Shown here one piece after another: positions 1 through 12,251 of a stretch of 64,000 nucleotides of DNA. Below the pieces are notes generated by a model. It searched no databases. It had not been told where the DNA came from and worked only from the letters and a program-made list of their open reading frames with translations. The DNA is from Pleurodeles waltl (lineage: Eukaryota > Chordata > Amphibia > Caudata > Salamandridae), in contig NC_090445.1 in the NCBI RefSeq assembly GCF_031143425.1, forward strand, positions 1,194,276,691 through 1,194,340,690, read 5' to 3'. Position 1 is the first letter of the stretch. Each line of letters opens with the position of its first letter. Position numbers and translations under genes: made by a program.

Positions 1-1060
1 TGAAGCTGGTTCTCAGGTTCTTCGGAATTATGAAATTGCTTTATGGGACACCCATCCCATGGACACTCCCTGAGGTCACGAGCCAGGCAAAAAAAAACAC
101 ACAGTATGGTGGAAACGTATCACCCAATGCACACCGTTGCGGCAAGGGACACTGCTTCAGGAGGTGGTGGGCCTGAAGGGATTCTCCAAATCGGACAACA
201 TTGGAATTACAGTGGTTGGTAGCATCTGGGACCGCAATCTTTTGAGGTCCTTTCAGGAACTTTAACAGAGTTATGCTCTGGCTAAGACAGAATTTCACAA
301 GTATTTACAGATGCGACATGCCATGGCAGTCCACATCCTCGGGGGCACCTTGATGCCGGAATTTAGTCCCATGGAGACAAAAATAATGATCGGAGACTTG
401 GGCATGGTGGGGGGGATATCCAGCATCTATCGATCCCTGGTGTTGCCGTATCTGCCAGACTACGATTAATCCAAATATACTTCTTACATCACATATACCT
501 CACACCAGTCAGGCCCCACTAAGCAGGGTTGCGAGCCAACTCTGAATGTAACAGATGAGCACACTCACCCGCAGACTTCTTCCACATAGTCTGGTCCTGC
601 CCTAGCATCGCACGCTACTGGTCGCAAATCCTGGGGGAGCTTTTGGAGGTGCTGTGGCTCACCCTCGAGCCCTCCCTGCTGATGGTTCTTCTCGGGGTGA
701 TGGTGGGAGCTGAAGGCACAAGGGCACACAAAACATTCCTGGGCACTGCTCGGCTTATAGCCAAAAGAGACATAGCGAGACACTGGGTGTGGAACACTCC
801 TCCCTCCCTGACAGAGTGGAGGAGGGGACGGGACTGGACTGGTGCGCCACCATGGAACGCTCAGTGTATCTGGCTAGGGACTGCCCAAAGAAATGCGACA
901 AAATCTGGTCTCAATGGCTGGGGACTATATAATATAATGTAATGTGGATAATGTACAGGATATGAGGACAAACCAAGGAAGGTGAGGGATGCAGTCTGGG
1001 TTAGTCCATATGCAACAATGACTATATATGTCTATGAAGGACCTCAGCCCCCTTCCCCCC
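1..1060 (+). pseudogene. 3' end of an L1/Tx1-type LINE ORF2, truncated by window edge
   Basis: A decayed non-LTR retrotransposon tail on the plus strand. Reading from about 500, one frame gives the Cys/His finger found at the C-terminus of L1-type ORF2 proteins (EC-x2-stop where a Cys is expected, then ADFFHIVWSCP), followed by an open tail at 643-942 rich in hydrophobic residues and ending near the 3' UTR. The stop replacing a finger cysteine, together with frame breaks upstream, shows the copy is dead. After 960 the sequence is C-rich 3' UTR. The 5' part lies outside the window. Family assignment rests on the finger and the general look of the tail; L1 versus Tx1 clade cannot be settled here. 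Confidence 0.6.
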
Positions 1061-2980
1061 TCCTTTTTACAAATGTATCACAATATACGGGAAACGTTTG
1101 TGTGCGGAATTTCCGTTTACACAATGCCAATTGCTTAACATGTGTACCACAATATTTTTCCTTTCATCTCAAAAACGATAGTTATAAAAAAAAAATTGGT
1201 TAACCCAAATATATGGACCTATCCAAGTTTCTACAGCATTTACCGTCCCCTTCCCCACCGTAGCAACCAATTCCTAGAATTTCTTGGACATTTTCTCAGC
1301 TGCGGCCTACCTCAATTCGGCCCACTGAACTTTTAGGTACAACAATTTCTTGGTTGCTAGAAGACACTTGTAGTCTCTTCTACACACTCTAAATTTCTCT
1401 TCACTGGCGCAGCTATCATGGGGCCATGCTAAGGCATAGGAAACATCCCTTTTCATCCTCGAAGACTCTGTCTTACCAACCCAAATGCAAATCAGACTTG
1501 ACCCTGTTCCCCATGGAAACAGACCAGTCCGAACTGCCAGGCTAGATCCTCCCTGGGCTAGAAACAAGTATCCTGTTACCAGTTTTGGGGTATCACCCTT
1601 CATAAGCTAGGCTAACTTGAAACCAGTGGCAAAGTATGCACGGGACCCACATCTGGGCATACTCTTCCCACTTAGGGTGACAAAAGCAAAAAGAACAGAT
1701 GATGGATGGAAAGCTGAATAATGCAAACATTCACCCGCAGTGAATCTCATCTATGCACAGCACCAGATTACCTAGTAAGTCCTGACTGCTCTTCCTAAAC
1801 ATAACCACCACAGAGAGAGATGTTTTGGGGGAGGCAATTATTGGAGAAACGCACCAGCCTCAAAGTCCATCACATATACCCATGAGGTGCAATCCCTACA
1901 GTACTACCAAGGTGGACTCAATCTAATCGTCTAAGGCCCTGTGCCTCATGGTCTGTAGCTGGTGGGTGCTTCCTGTAGTCACACATTCATCAAGGATGGC
2001 TGCCTGCCCAGAACCTGACTCAGTCCCCCATACAGCCGACCCTAGAGGCCGAGTCCGCCCTGGTAGTACTATCTTACAAGGGTGGGATGAGTTTGGCTAT
2101 GATGAAGCATGTCACAATACGTGAGCGCGCCTTCATCATCCAATTTTTGGAATTGTCTAAATCCATGACTAGGGATCAAGAGGCGGATAAGATGAGAGAC
2201 TTAGGGATGTCCTCTCCTCCCATGGGTCTTGGAATAATGTTTCAAGCAGCATACATAGTGGGGATCGCACCTCTTGCATGTACGTGCTCTTCCTAAGCAA
2301 TCAGTAGTGTTCAGTCATAATCTTGTAACATATTTGTCTGTTACCTAGTCATTCTGAATAGTCTGCATAAGGTTTGCATAGAATTTCTCCAGACTGCTAG
2401 CAAAATCTCAGCCACCATGTTCCATAATGTGTGGGAGTACCTACCTAGCAAGCAGATTGTGTTGACTAACCAAAGGGCAACATTAATTTCCTGAATGCCT
2501 TAATTTCCTTTGACTCTCTGTCTGAGAGGAGTCGTAGGGCGTGAGTTGACGTTTATCCTGCTAGCAAATGCCTGAACCTCCAAGCTCCCAGGAGTAGGGT
2601 GCTGCATCAGGAAAGCACAGTCACCAAGAGAAGGCCTGTGTTGTCATGCTACTTTACTTATCTATTCACAGATGGGCAAAAGCAGGGCTTGGCCTAGATA
2701 CCCATGAGTGTGTTTATCAGGGCTTCAGTAAATAATAGAAAAGGCTTGGTCGAAGGCGGCCCAGAGTTCAGCACTTCAATCAAGTCACTGTTTTTTCACC
2801 TCATTAGAAGGAAAGTTTAAGTACAGGACTTCAGCAGCTTGTCTAAAGACTAAAGCAAATGAGGCAGTCTCTTCAGAAAAAGGGTAGGGGAGAACCCAAC
2901 CCCATATCAGGGGAACTGTCCAATCCACTGGACTCTTGCAAGTCCAAAATGAAATTGTCATCATCATATGGGGGTAATTC
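1061..2980. other. No gene recognised
   Basis: About 1.9 kb with short random open frames only. I see no coding motif, no terminal repeats and no tandem array. It may hold old repeat remains that cannot be recognised by eye. Confidence 0.5.
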
Positions 2981-2984
2981 ATCC

Positions 2985-3760
2985 ACAAAACAATACAACA
3001 CACTGAATTTATGAAGCGCCTTCCCAGCGCTAGCAGAAAACAGCGAGGAACAGGCACAACACATTAAGGGAATAGCGAGGTTTTTAGCTGCAGGAAATTG
3101 TTTTCGCTTAAGGGAAAGAGTTCCAAAGCTTAGGAGCATGATATGAAAATGATCGCACCCCACATCTAGCTCTATTTATCCCGGGTGTGACTAGAAAATC
3201 GAGTTTACAGGATCTAAGGACCCTGTTGGGTTGATAAGGTTTTATCAATTGGTGAAGGATTTTGGGGCCCATCTTGTATTTAGCACGATGAACCAAGCAT
3301 AGTGCCTTGACCTGGACTCTGCTGCTTATGGGCAGCCAATGAAGAGCTTTAGTTGCATCCCAGGCTGACTGTGATTTTGTAAACCCCAAAAGAGTCTGGC
3401 GTGCAGCTTCTGGATGATTTGAAGTTCCCTTTTCACCCTCTTTGGGCTACCTAAATAAAGTGAATTGCCATAATCAAGGCGTGATAGGATTAACCCCGAT
3501 CACAATTCTTCTGGAATCAGCTGGAAGTGCTCTCAATAGACCGAAGCAGATGTCAGCTATCTTGTTCACCTGCGAGGCCACAGAGAGCTGATTGTCTAGG
3601 GTGAAACCGAAGCTCTTTACCGCTTTTTTGGGTGCTAGGCGTTCCTCTAACACCTTGGGCCAGCTGTTCTGTCGCCAGAGGGATGGGTTGTTACCTACCA
3701 CCATCACATCAGTTTTCTCCTTTTCCACATCATTCCCATCGTCACCAAAGGTTAGTTGAA
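2985..3760 (-). pseudogene. L2/CR1-type LINE, 3' end of reverse transcriptase ORF
   Basis: On the minus strand, 3474-3728 reads like the end of an L2-type RT palm/thumb (EKTDVMVVG, then KSFGFTLDNQLS). 3108-3389 gives the typical C-terminal block, with the motifs ALHWLPISSRVQVKALC and SFSYHAPKLWNSFP. Frames change between blocks, so it is a pseudogene. The tail near 2990-3020, GGCGCTTCATAAATT on the minus strand, resembles the short 3' end of this superfamily. The 5' portion, including the endonuclease and RT catalytic motifs, is missing, as expected of a 5'-truncated insertion. Clade (L2, CR1 or relative) is not resolved. Confidence 0.7.
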
Positions 3761-4139
3761 TTTGGCCAAACTCTCATCCAAAAAGTTGTGGCTGGTGAGG
3801 GCTGTAGGTAAAGGTACTGTTTTGTCAGAACGAGAATGAACTGGGGCCTAGCAAATTGAAAATGTTCCAGGATGAAGGTCAAGGTCGAGAAAAGTTTCGT
3901 TTGGAGTCAGAACAGGAATCGTGTCCTCTCTCCGGCATCCAGGCCAACGTCGACATTGCAGGTACTGGAGTGGATCCTGGAACCGGGTGTCGGGTTCACT
4001 TTGGAGTCAGAGCTGATCCTGAATTGGGTTCAGGAGGCATGGATGGTGCCAAGGATGGATTTGCTGGTGATAACATGACTGGAAGCCTCCGTAGAACCAC
4101 AAAGGCGCTTCAGTAATTTTGAAAGGGCGCCAAGGATTC

Positions 4140-4640
4140 ACAAAATGGCTTTCTTGATAATCTCAATCATTTGCAATGTCACCAATGAACCTGGAGATTC
4201 GGGGTGACTCAGGATCAGCTGCAGAATCGGTTTGAGGCAGACTGGAAGTGAGATCAAAGACACCTCGAGGTCCTCGTGGTTTCTCAGGAAGACAGTGGTG
4301 AGATAGGGATGAGTCTTGCTTGGCCCTCTTGTGCTTTTTCTTATACTTTGACTTACCTGAAGATTGGACTGCGATGATGACCTGTTGCAAAACGGGTCTG
4401 CACTCTCAACTCTGAACAGGACTTACACAACTTCCTTCAGTGCTCAGCAACGTACAGCTAGCCTTTGATCTAGGATTGTCTTTAGGTTGATAAGGGCACA
4501 TACCTGGCAAGATCTGGAGTCATGGTCCAAACTCAAACACCAGAAACACACATCTTGCAGATCTGTCACAGACATCTGCTTGTGACAGTCCCTACAAGGT
4601 TTAAACCCTGTAGCTTTAAGAGGGAACATGCTGCCTTACA
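4140..4640 (-). pseudogene. Fragment of a DIRS-type Gag N-terminus, divergent lineage
   Basis: At 4444-4629 on the minus strand a short peptide carries the pattern CRDCH...CFWCLSLDHDSRSCQVC...KTILDQR. This follows, residue by residue in spacing, the Cys/His N-terminus of the DIRS Gag proteins at 17753, 23850 and 32326 (CPKCH...CNLCLSPEH...CEACRAF...KTL). The following stretch, 4163-4390, is Lys/Ser-rich and polar, as in the Gag middle part. Sequence identity to the three nearby DIRS copies is low, so this is another, older family. Only about 500 bp remain recognisable. Relationship is inferred from motif spacing, not from a search. Confidence 0.55.
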
Positions 4641-5450
4641 CAAGGGAAAATAATTGTGAGAAAAACTGTTGAGAAAAAATTAGGAGAAAGCTATAGATCC
4701 ACATACAAAGGCACAGAAAGAAAGGATGTAACTTCAGTGTGAAGAGTGGCACTTATAGGTGGCTCTGACTTCTGAGGCAGAACAAGGTAGACTCCTACCT
4801 GTGTCCAGAGATTATGCTAAAGAATCTTACGGATTCATGTTGGCACCTGGGGATAGTATAAAGGTGGGGATTCCACAGTCAGAAGTATCCATCAGAGCAA
4901 TCATCAATTTCAAATATGTGGGATGTTCTTAGTGGATTTATTGAGTCGTGATATTGTAATTTACTCCAACAAGAATGGTTAATTTGCACATCTCCAGCAT
5001 TGCAGGTCTCAGATCATGATTCCTGAATGTGCTCTTTTTAGCAGTAAATGTAAGAGAAATTCAGTTGAGAGGGTACTTGCTAGTCTCCTTATCAGTACAG
5101 AATCACCAGACGAGAGGAAGATTCTTCTTTTTCTTGAGGCTTTCTTGGGAACGTCTTGGATGCATATCAGCACATACTTGTATTAATTTTACATGTGTGT
5201 GTAATGGTATATGTGTATTTAGGAGCAAATGACTTAATGCAACTCTTTTTTGTGTGTGCACAGCATGGTGTTAGTAAAGTTCGAGAACAGTGCTTATGTG
5301 AGTTAACAAGTTGTAATGTAATTGTATTTTAAGGTTGAGCAGCTGAGGATTCAATTGATGTCTATTTACAGAATGGTTTTCATCCAAAAAGGCTTGATAA
5401 ATGCAACATACATGGGCATACTTTTCTGAACAGCGCACTTATCTGATTAC
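4641..5450. other. No gene recognised
   Basis: AT-rich sequence without a convincing coding frame. The part next to the Gag fragment may be the 5' leader of the same dead DIRS element, but no terminal inverted repeat can be shown. Confidence 0.4.

Positions 5451-5529
<79 letters not shown>
5451..5529. repeat. (TA)n microsatellite with CATA interruptions
   Basis: About 79 bp of alternating T and A broken by two ACATA variants. It abuts a transposon-like terminus that begins ATGTTACTTACCTGTAACC. The same arrangement, AT microsatellite directly against a retroelement terminus, is seen at the DIRS copies further on. Confidence 0.95.
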
Positions 5530-5532
<3 letters not shown>

Positions 5533-5660
5533 ACTTACCTGTAACCGTAGTTCTCCTGTTCTGGTATTTGTCATTGATGCTTGAATCATTCACCATCGTC
5601 GAACCAGGAGTCCCACGTAAAATACTGTCTTCTTTAGTCTCCCTCTATAGCTGGGAGAGG
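5530..5660. repeat. Terminus of an unclassified dispersed repeat (GTTACTTACCTG type)
   Basis: Begins directly after the TA microsatellite with GTTACTTACCTGTAACC. The opening resembles the outer ends of the nearby DIRS elements (TGTCACTTACCCAGTG) and of the decayed DIRS at 54836 (AGTTACTCAACTTCGG). On the minus strand it ends ACAGGTAAGTAACAT, a good 5' splice-site consensus. No partner terminus was found, so the element is solo or truncated. Assignment to DIRS is only suggestive. Confidence 0.35.
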
Positions 5661-5803
5661 GGTTTTATAACAGTTGTTTGTGGGATTAGTTGAATTTGGA
5701 GCTCAAAAGACTTCCCCATCTTTGCAGCACCTTTCCCCACTCCTCCCTTCAGTCCCCTTAAACTTTCTCCCACCCGGTAACCACGTCGGCATAAAAGAAA
5801 ACC

Positions 5804-6293
5804 TTAGGTACGATCGTACCTGAGAATGCCACGCCCCTCCTGGGACGTGGCGGGCCCCTCCGTGTTTCCCAGGTTTCTCCTAGACGTTCTTCTGCGGCGG
5901 GAATAGTGGTTCTCCGTCCTCCGGCTCCCTCGGGTTCTGGTCGCAGGCTTCCTGGGATCCCTCGTCTTCTGGAAATCTCGGCGTCTCCTTGTTCTCCGTC
6001 CTCGATGGCAGGGTTCCTTCCTGCTTCTCTGACGCCTCATTCGGGTGTCCGTCATCCATTTCAAGTTTGTTTTCGGCACATTCTGCGTCTGACGTCACTC
6101 GCTCCACGTTGTTTCTCTCCGGAGTGCCCCGGGGGTATGTTTTTGTCAGCTCCGGGTGACGGAGAGTAACCGAGGCGATAGACGCCCAGTTACACTTACT
6201 AACAGGCAGGTGCGGGTCCTCTGTGGCTGAGTCAATAATGCAGCTACTGGCACACTCACACACAGACTGACACCCATTTAGACGCTCATGCAC
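5804..6293 (-). other. Unidentified GC-rich stretch with overlapping open frames
   Basis: A GC-rich block next to the repeat terminus. One minus frame (5880-6293) stays open for 137 codons and is acidic and Pro/Glu/Arg-rich; another (5804-6079) is Arg-rich. Neither shows a domain I recognise. High GC alone can keep frames open, so coding is doubtful. It could be the leader or Gag start of the retroelement whose terminus lies at 5530. Confidence 0.25.
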
Positions 6294-6900
6294 CTAGTCA
6301 CACACCCACTCAGATATTCATGTTCCCACTCAGATGCACACATCCACTCAGAGACCCACACACAGACTCATGTACCCACTTCACAGATCAATTCAGACAC
6401 TCATGCATCAACTTACAGACCTACTGAGGCACTTATCCACTCACTCACACACTCACTGTCAAAGGTTAGTGGTTACAGTTAGGAAATAAAATTCAAAAAA
6501 TCCTTAGAAATGTGTTTAAAAAAACCAAAGGTTACAGAGGTTTTATAGTTAGGAAAAAACATGAAAAAATACCTTAAAAAGTCACTGGAAAAAAAAAAAA
6601 AAAATCAAAGGAAACCAGGACATTACAGTTAGGAAGTAGAATTAAAAAAAACTCTTACACAGCTAGTCGTTTACTCGTACAGCCTTTCAGACACCCACTT
6701 ACTCACCAATATAGTCACTCACACACCCACTCACCCAGTCACTCACTCTCCCATACAACCACTGAGACACCCACTCACTAATATAGTCACTCACCCACAC
6801 AGCTACTCACATACCTACTTAGACACTCATACAGCCAGTCACACACCCAGACAGGCATTGAGACACCAACTCACACACTGATACACACAGTCACACAGCA
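6245..6900. repeat. Degenerate CACTCA/CACACC array interrupted by A-rich units
   Basis: Two blocks (about 6245-6460 and 6656-6900) are built from degenerate repeats of CACTCA, CACCCA, CACACA and similar words, many reading as ACCCACTCAC. Between them, 6460-6655 holds about two and a half A-rich units of roughly 70-80 bp, each starting near TTACAGTTAGGAA and ending near CCAAAGG. A diverged inverted match to the second type (CTTTGTAACCTTTGG) occurs near 7218. Confidence 0.75.
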
Positions 6901-7026
6901 GCTCACATAATATATGTTAGAAATAGTATCACTCAGTAGTACAGAAAGTATATTAGTTTAACTTTTGTAGTACCGTTGTATATATGCTTAACACTCAAAT
7001 GTTTAGAATATACTCATACTCCCTGG

Positions 7027-7125
7027 ATGATGTCATTCGTGATGTCATTTGAGATGATATTAGTGATGTCATCAACGATGTTACTGACCAAGTCATGAGT
7101 GATAGAATATGTGAGGTCATAAGCA
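7027..7125. repeat. Short tandem array of GATGTCAT words
   Basis: Repeated GATGTCAT or close variants (GATGATGTCATT, GTGATGTCATTT, GTGATGTCATCA, AAGTCATGAGTGAT) at a period of about 16-18 bp over roughly 100 bp. The unit resembles half of a cAMP-response-type site but there is no evidence of function. Confidence 0.6.
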
Positions 7126-7602
7126 GAGCACTGCAGAGGCGTAAGTTATAGGTAGCTCAGGTAAATTATAACTGCAAAATTTTACTGGTTTTGGGAAATG
7201 TAAATCTAACTGTAAAGTCTTTGTAACCTTTGGTTTATTCAGTGAAAGAAGTGACTCAGACAGATGGTCTCACGAAAGAACAAAAATATATTTCCACTAC
7301 AACCACTTCTTAAATGGATCTGGAAGGTAGCTTGGCAGATCAACGTTAGAATTATTGTTAAAGTATTCAGCAAGTATGCATCTTCTTTCGAAGTTTTTTA
7401 GGGGTTTCCTCATGATGACTGTATTATGGTCCTTAGGAACAGGGCAGAAATAGAGGCCTTTGCTCAAGAGGTTTAATTCACCTGGTGATAGCAGCACTCC
7501 AGTTAAGTAAATAACTGTATCTGATGTCTGGAAGGGTTATAGCTGGATGGTGCTGTGCAGTCTTTTTGTCTTAGAACCCTGTTTTTTATGCTGTTTACCC
7601 AC

Positions 7603-10490
7603 TGTAGGAGGCTGGCCTGGTTTGTAGTGGGTACCAAAGGTGCCAACACCTTATTCCCAGGTCCAGTTATCTCTTATTATTGAAATGTAGTCAGTGTCTA
7701 GAAGTCAGGCTGTCTAGAGGTAGCTCTAGGCAGAGCAGCCAAGGAATATGCAAAGTTCTTGTAATACCACTGTAGTCATACAGTACTCACACACATGAAA
7801 GACAATACTCAGTGTTACAAACATAAAGGTACTTTATTTTAGTCACGCAATGCCAAAAATACTTTGGAGACTATACTCCCTTAGGAGGTAAGTAAATTAC
7901 ACAACATATACACTAGCAACCAAAGAAAGGTAAGTAAATAATCAGAAAACAGTGAAAACAGAGAAAATCACAATAGGTTGCAATGGGCCTAGAGGGAACA
8001 CAAACCATATACTAAAATAGTGGAATGTGAAAGTCGGTTTCTCACCTAGGGAAATGTAGTGTGTAAAGGGGCGCTGGGAGTGTAAGAAAACACCAAAGGT
8101 ATGTAATGTACCCCACCCCAGAGCTCAGGACAGCAAGAGAAAAACACAGCAAGTTTCCTAAAACACACTAGAAGTTGTGATAGAAGATAATGCAAGAAAC
8201 AGAAGAGACTGCAAAGCACCAACTCTGGATTCCTGGACCTGAATACCTGTGGAAGAAGGGGAGAGAGTCCAAGAAGCACTGAAGAGAATCCAGGGAGAAC
8301 AGGAGCCCCTGCTAACCCAGATGAAGGTGCAAAAGAAGAACCACCAGTGAGAAGACAGTCAGTATTACACCAAAGAAGACAGATGCGGGTTCCTGGTTGG
8401 TGCAGAAGATGTCCCAAGCCAAATGGATAAAAGCAGTCTGGTTTGGGTTGCTGGATTCCGCCAACAAGCTTTGGCACACCCAGACCTCGCAGTTAGCGGA
8501 AAATGGAGCTGCCAGGGACCAGGAGGGACCTGGTGGCTTCTACCCAGGAGGGAGAGACAGAGGTAGCTCTCAGCAACTCAGAGAGCTCTCAGAAGACCAG
8601 GCAGCACACACAGGAGTCCAAAGCACGGGAACAAAGGAGGTGCAAATAGAGGCCACGAAGCACAACACAAAGGATTCCCACCCGCTGGAGAACCACTCCG
8701 GAAGCTGTGCGTCGCAGGATGGAGTGCTAGGGGCCTAAGCTGTGCTGTGCATGAAGAATTTCCTGGAAGGACGCACACAAATCTTAACAACTGCAAGTCA
8801 CACGGTGCACGGGGGTACTGTTTTAAATGGGGAGGCAAGGTCTTACCTCCACTAAAATTGGACAGCTGGACATTGGGACTGTTGGAGTCACTTTAGTCCA
8901 CCACCCGTGTCACTGGATCTATGCCTGTTGTCTGGAGAGGGGACCCAAGCCACCGGTCGTCACTGCAGAGCGGTGCCTGCTGAAGGAGGGAAGTGACTGT
9001 CACTCCACTGGAGATTACTTTGGTTCTTCGGGTGCAGGCTGAGGACAAGCAGTCCTTGAGGGATGCACAACCTGAAAACTGTTGCAGTTGCTGGCAGGAG
9101 CTGAAGATACAATGTTGCAGAAGTCGTCTTAGCTTCTTTGTCGCATTTTTGTAGAGTTCCTGGAGCAGTCAGCGGTTGATCTGTCGGTAGAATATGAAGT
9201 AAAGGATGCAGAGGATTCCTGCTGGAGCCTTGCAATCCGAATCTGAAGAAACACCCAGAGGAGAGACCCTAAGTAGCCCTGAGAGGGGGACTGGTCACCT
9301 AACCAGGTAAGCACGTATCATGAGGGGTCTCTGATGTCACCTGCTGGCACTGGCCACTCAGATGCTCCCAGAGTGCCCCACCACCTTGGAATCCAAGATG
9401 GCAAAACCCAGGGACACTCTGGAGGAGCTCTGGTCACCACCTCTGGGGTGGTGATGGACCGGGGAGTGGCAGTCCCCTTTCGTTTGTACAGTTTTGTGCC
9501 AGAGCAGGGACTGGGGGTCCCTGAACCACTGTAGACTGTATTAAGCAAAGAGGGCACAATCTGTGCCATTCAAAGCATTTCCAGAGGCTCTGGGAGGATA
9601 CCCCTCCCATGCCTGTAACACCTATTTCCTAAGGGAGAGGGTGTAACACCCCTCTCCTAAAGGAAATGCATGGTTCTGCCTTCCTGGGATTGAACTGCTC
9701 AAGCCCCAGGAGGGCAGAAGCCTGTCTGTGAGGTGGCAGCAGCTGGGGCTGCAATGAAAATCTCAGAAGGCTGGTATGGCAGTACTAGGGGCCCACTGTG
9801 TTAGACACCTTACATGGCCATATTCGGAGTTACCAGTGTGAAGCTGTTCATAGGTATTGACCTATGTACAGTGCACACTTAAAATGGCGTGCACACACTC
9901 ACGAAGTCTGGGAAAATGGGCCTGGACAATGTGGGGGCACCTCTGCTAGTGCAGAGTGCCCTCACACAAAGATAATTTGCACCCAGCTTTCGGGGTATGA
10001 AGGCCTGATATATAGGTGACTTGTAAGTGACCTAGTGCAGTGAAAATGGCAGTGAAAAAGTGCATGCACTATTTCACATAGGCTGCAGTGGCAGTCATGT
10101 AGAAGCCTTTGTATGGGCTCCTTATGGGTGGCAAAAGAAATGCTGCAGCCCATAAGGATCCCCTGGAACCCCAATGCCCTGAGTATATAGGTGCCGTATA
10201 CTAGGGACTTATACGGGGGTCCAGTATGCCAATTGGGAGTGAAATACTAGGTTACCAGTATGTAAGGACAAATTTGGAACCAGAGAGAGCACAAGCACTG
10301 GGATCCTGGTTTGCAGGATCCCAGTGACTCAGAAAAGCGTACTGACGAAAACAGTGAAACATACCGACAAGTAGGCCACAAACCATAAGCACTGGGGTCC
10401 TGACTTGCAGAATCCCAGTGACAGTCAAAACCCACTGACAAACAGCCCCAACAATGGAGGTAACCATGTGTAGTGCTTTCCTCTTATCTA
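7603..10490 (-). mobile_element. Solo LTR-like element, about 2.9 kb, minus orientation
   Basis: Begins TGTAGGAGGCTGG on the plus strand, the same opening as the element starting at 63294, and is related in structure to the precisely bounded LTR at 29570-32252 (TGTAGGAAG...CCTTACA). Read on the minus strand it contains AATAAA (7833-7838) about 230 bp before its end, matching R and U5 of an LTR. There is no Gag or Pol. The left border is clear; the right border near GTAACCATG...CTTTCCT is estimated by comparison with the other copy and no target duplication could be shown. Open frames inside it (for example 8046-8477) have no recognisable domain. Confidence 0.65.
7833..7838 (-). promoter_or_regulatory. 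Polyadenylation signal AATAAA of the LTR-like element
   Basis: AATAAA on the minus strand, followed by AGTACC, in the position expected for the R region. Related copies have the same signal at 29832-29837 and 63534-63539, each about 230-260 bp from the TGTAGGA border. Confidence 0.55.
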
Positions 10491-11800
10491 GTTTCTAAGC
10501 ACTAACATAACACACTAGAAATGCACTTGTGAGGTCAAAGAAGACTTTTATTGTTGTTAATTCTTCCCCAACCACAATATTTTATGTATGACGAATTAGT
10601 AGCTTTCAAGTCCGCGTTAATCAAACAAAATATATCAGTTTGCAATATACACAGCAGGTTATATTTATAAGATATTGAATGCAAAGCAAAACAAATACTT
10701 CACCGTGTGGGAATTATCTACAGCTTCATCTTTCTAAGGTCTGCAAGCTGATGACCCCTGTCAGCCGCGAGAAAGAGAGATTCATCTACCCACACGGGAT
10801 TGCTGGCAGCTGGCGCCAAGCTCCAGCACGAGGTCCGGCAGATTCGAATCTGACCCTCTGCAGCCTGTTACATTCGTTACAAAGGTGTGCCCCCTCCTCT
10901 CAGACCTGGGAAACTGAGCAAGCCTTTTGGAGACTGGCCAGGTCTCCAAGACTACTCCTGTTCCCAAGCTCAAGCGAAGAAAAAACAACACCCATGTACT
11001 CTCTCTTATCATGTCTAGTCTACTGTGAGAAAAACATCTTGGTTCTCTGGTGCAAAAACACAGCTTGGAAAAATACAGCTTGGATTCTCAACTGCAATGT
11101 CTAACTCCACGTTAAAGGCAATGGGCAGCTAACCTAAATATCAAATGCAATGTCATGTTAAAGGCAATAGGCAGCTAACCTAAATATCAAATGCAATGTC
11201 TAGTGTCATGTCACAGCCCATAGGCAGCTGAGCTGAATACAAAATGCAATGTATAATATCATGTCAAAGCCAATAGGCAGCGGAGCTGAATACAAAATGC
11301 AATGTATAATATCATGTCAAAGCCAATAGGCAGCGGAGCTGAATACAAAGTGTAATGTATAATATCATGTCAAAGCCAATAGGCAGTTAAGCTGAATACA
11401 TCATGTCAAAGTCAATAGGAATGCAATGTCAAAGCCAATAGGCGGCTAGACTGGATACAGCATGTCAAAGCCGATAGGCAGAATACAGAATGTAATGGCT
11501 AATGCGATGTCAAAGCCCATAGGCGGCTCAACTGAATACAGAAAGTAATGGCTAATGCCATGTCAAAGCCAATAGGCAGAATACAGAATGTAATGACTAA
11601 TGCAATGTCAAAGCCCATAGGCGGCTCAACTGAATACAGAAAGTAATGGCTAATGCCATGTCAAAGCCAATAGGCAGAATACAGAATGTAATGACTAATG
11701 CAATGTCAAAGCCCATAGGCGGCTAAACTGAATACAGAAAGCAATGGCTAATGCCATGTCAAAGCCCATAGGCGGCTCAACTGAACAAAACATACCATGT
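10491..11800 (-). mobile_element. Second LTR-like stretch with internal CCAAT-rich tandem array
   Basis: On the minus strand this region reads as a candidate LTR: a tandem array containing ATTGGCTTTGACAT (reverse CCAAT) first, then single-copy sequence, then AATAAA at 10547-10552 (as AACAATAAAAGTCT). No TG...CA border or target duplication was identified, so calling it an LTR is an inference from the order of elements. Confidence 0.4.
11093..11795. repeat. Minisatellite of about 15 units, core ATGTCAAAGCCAATAGGCAG
   Basis: Roughly 700 bp made of units of about 50-60 bp sharing a core like GTCAAAGCCAATAGGCAG, with spacers such as CTGAATACAGAAAGTAATGGCTAATGC. Towards 11480-11790 a higher-order pattern of about 110 bp alternates AGCCAATAGGCAGAATAC with AGCCCATAGGCGGCTCAAC. 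Many units keep an intact CCAAT; others carry CCCAT. Units near 11110-11200 are the most diverged. Confidence 0.9.
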
Positions 11801-12251
11801 GCTACTGGTGAACATTGAGCAACTAATATGCGCAGTGGTGAAACACAAAGTCATTGGTCAAAACAAAATTTATCAAATGGCAGTACACCATGCTAAAAAG
11901 AGGCTACTTTCTCACACCCACAGGACATACACTGTCAAGCCAATCTCCAAAAACAGAATGATTTATGAAGTAGTGCGTTGGGAGAGGAGGTATATGAAAT
12001 CTTAACATGTTTTTTCAGTTTTGCAGATTTAATTTTAAAAGCATTTCTTGGTGTCATCTTTATTGCCATCTGACAATACCAATTGATTTCTGCATATATG
12101 AAGAGTTTTCAGGTCTACATTGATTCCACATTCCAAGTGGAAGCTTCACTCATGATACTTTTTGAAAATCCAGCAGTGTCAGCTGTGCAGCCACTGCGAA
12201 AACCATCTTGTACTACCTGAGGAAGGCGGAAGCCGAAATGTTGTAGTGGAA
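11801..12251. other. No gene recognised
   Basis: About 450 bp of AT-rich sequence between the minisatellite and the first DIRS element. Nothing recognisable. Confidence 0.5.

Noticed and set aside
8046..8477. 143-codon Cys/Leu-rich minus frame
   Set aside because: Inside the LTR-like element, no domain, and not shown to be kept in the related copies.
11093..11795. CRISPR-like array
   Set aside because: Units are degenerate tandem repeats without unique spacers of constant length, in a vertebrate context.
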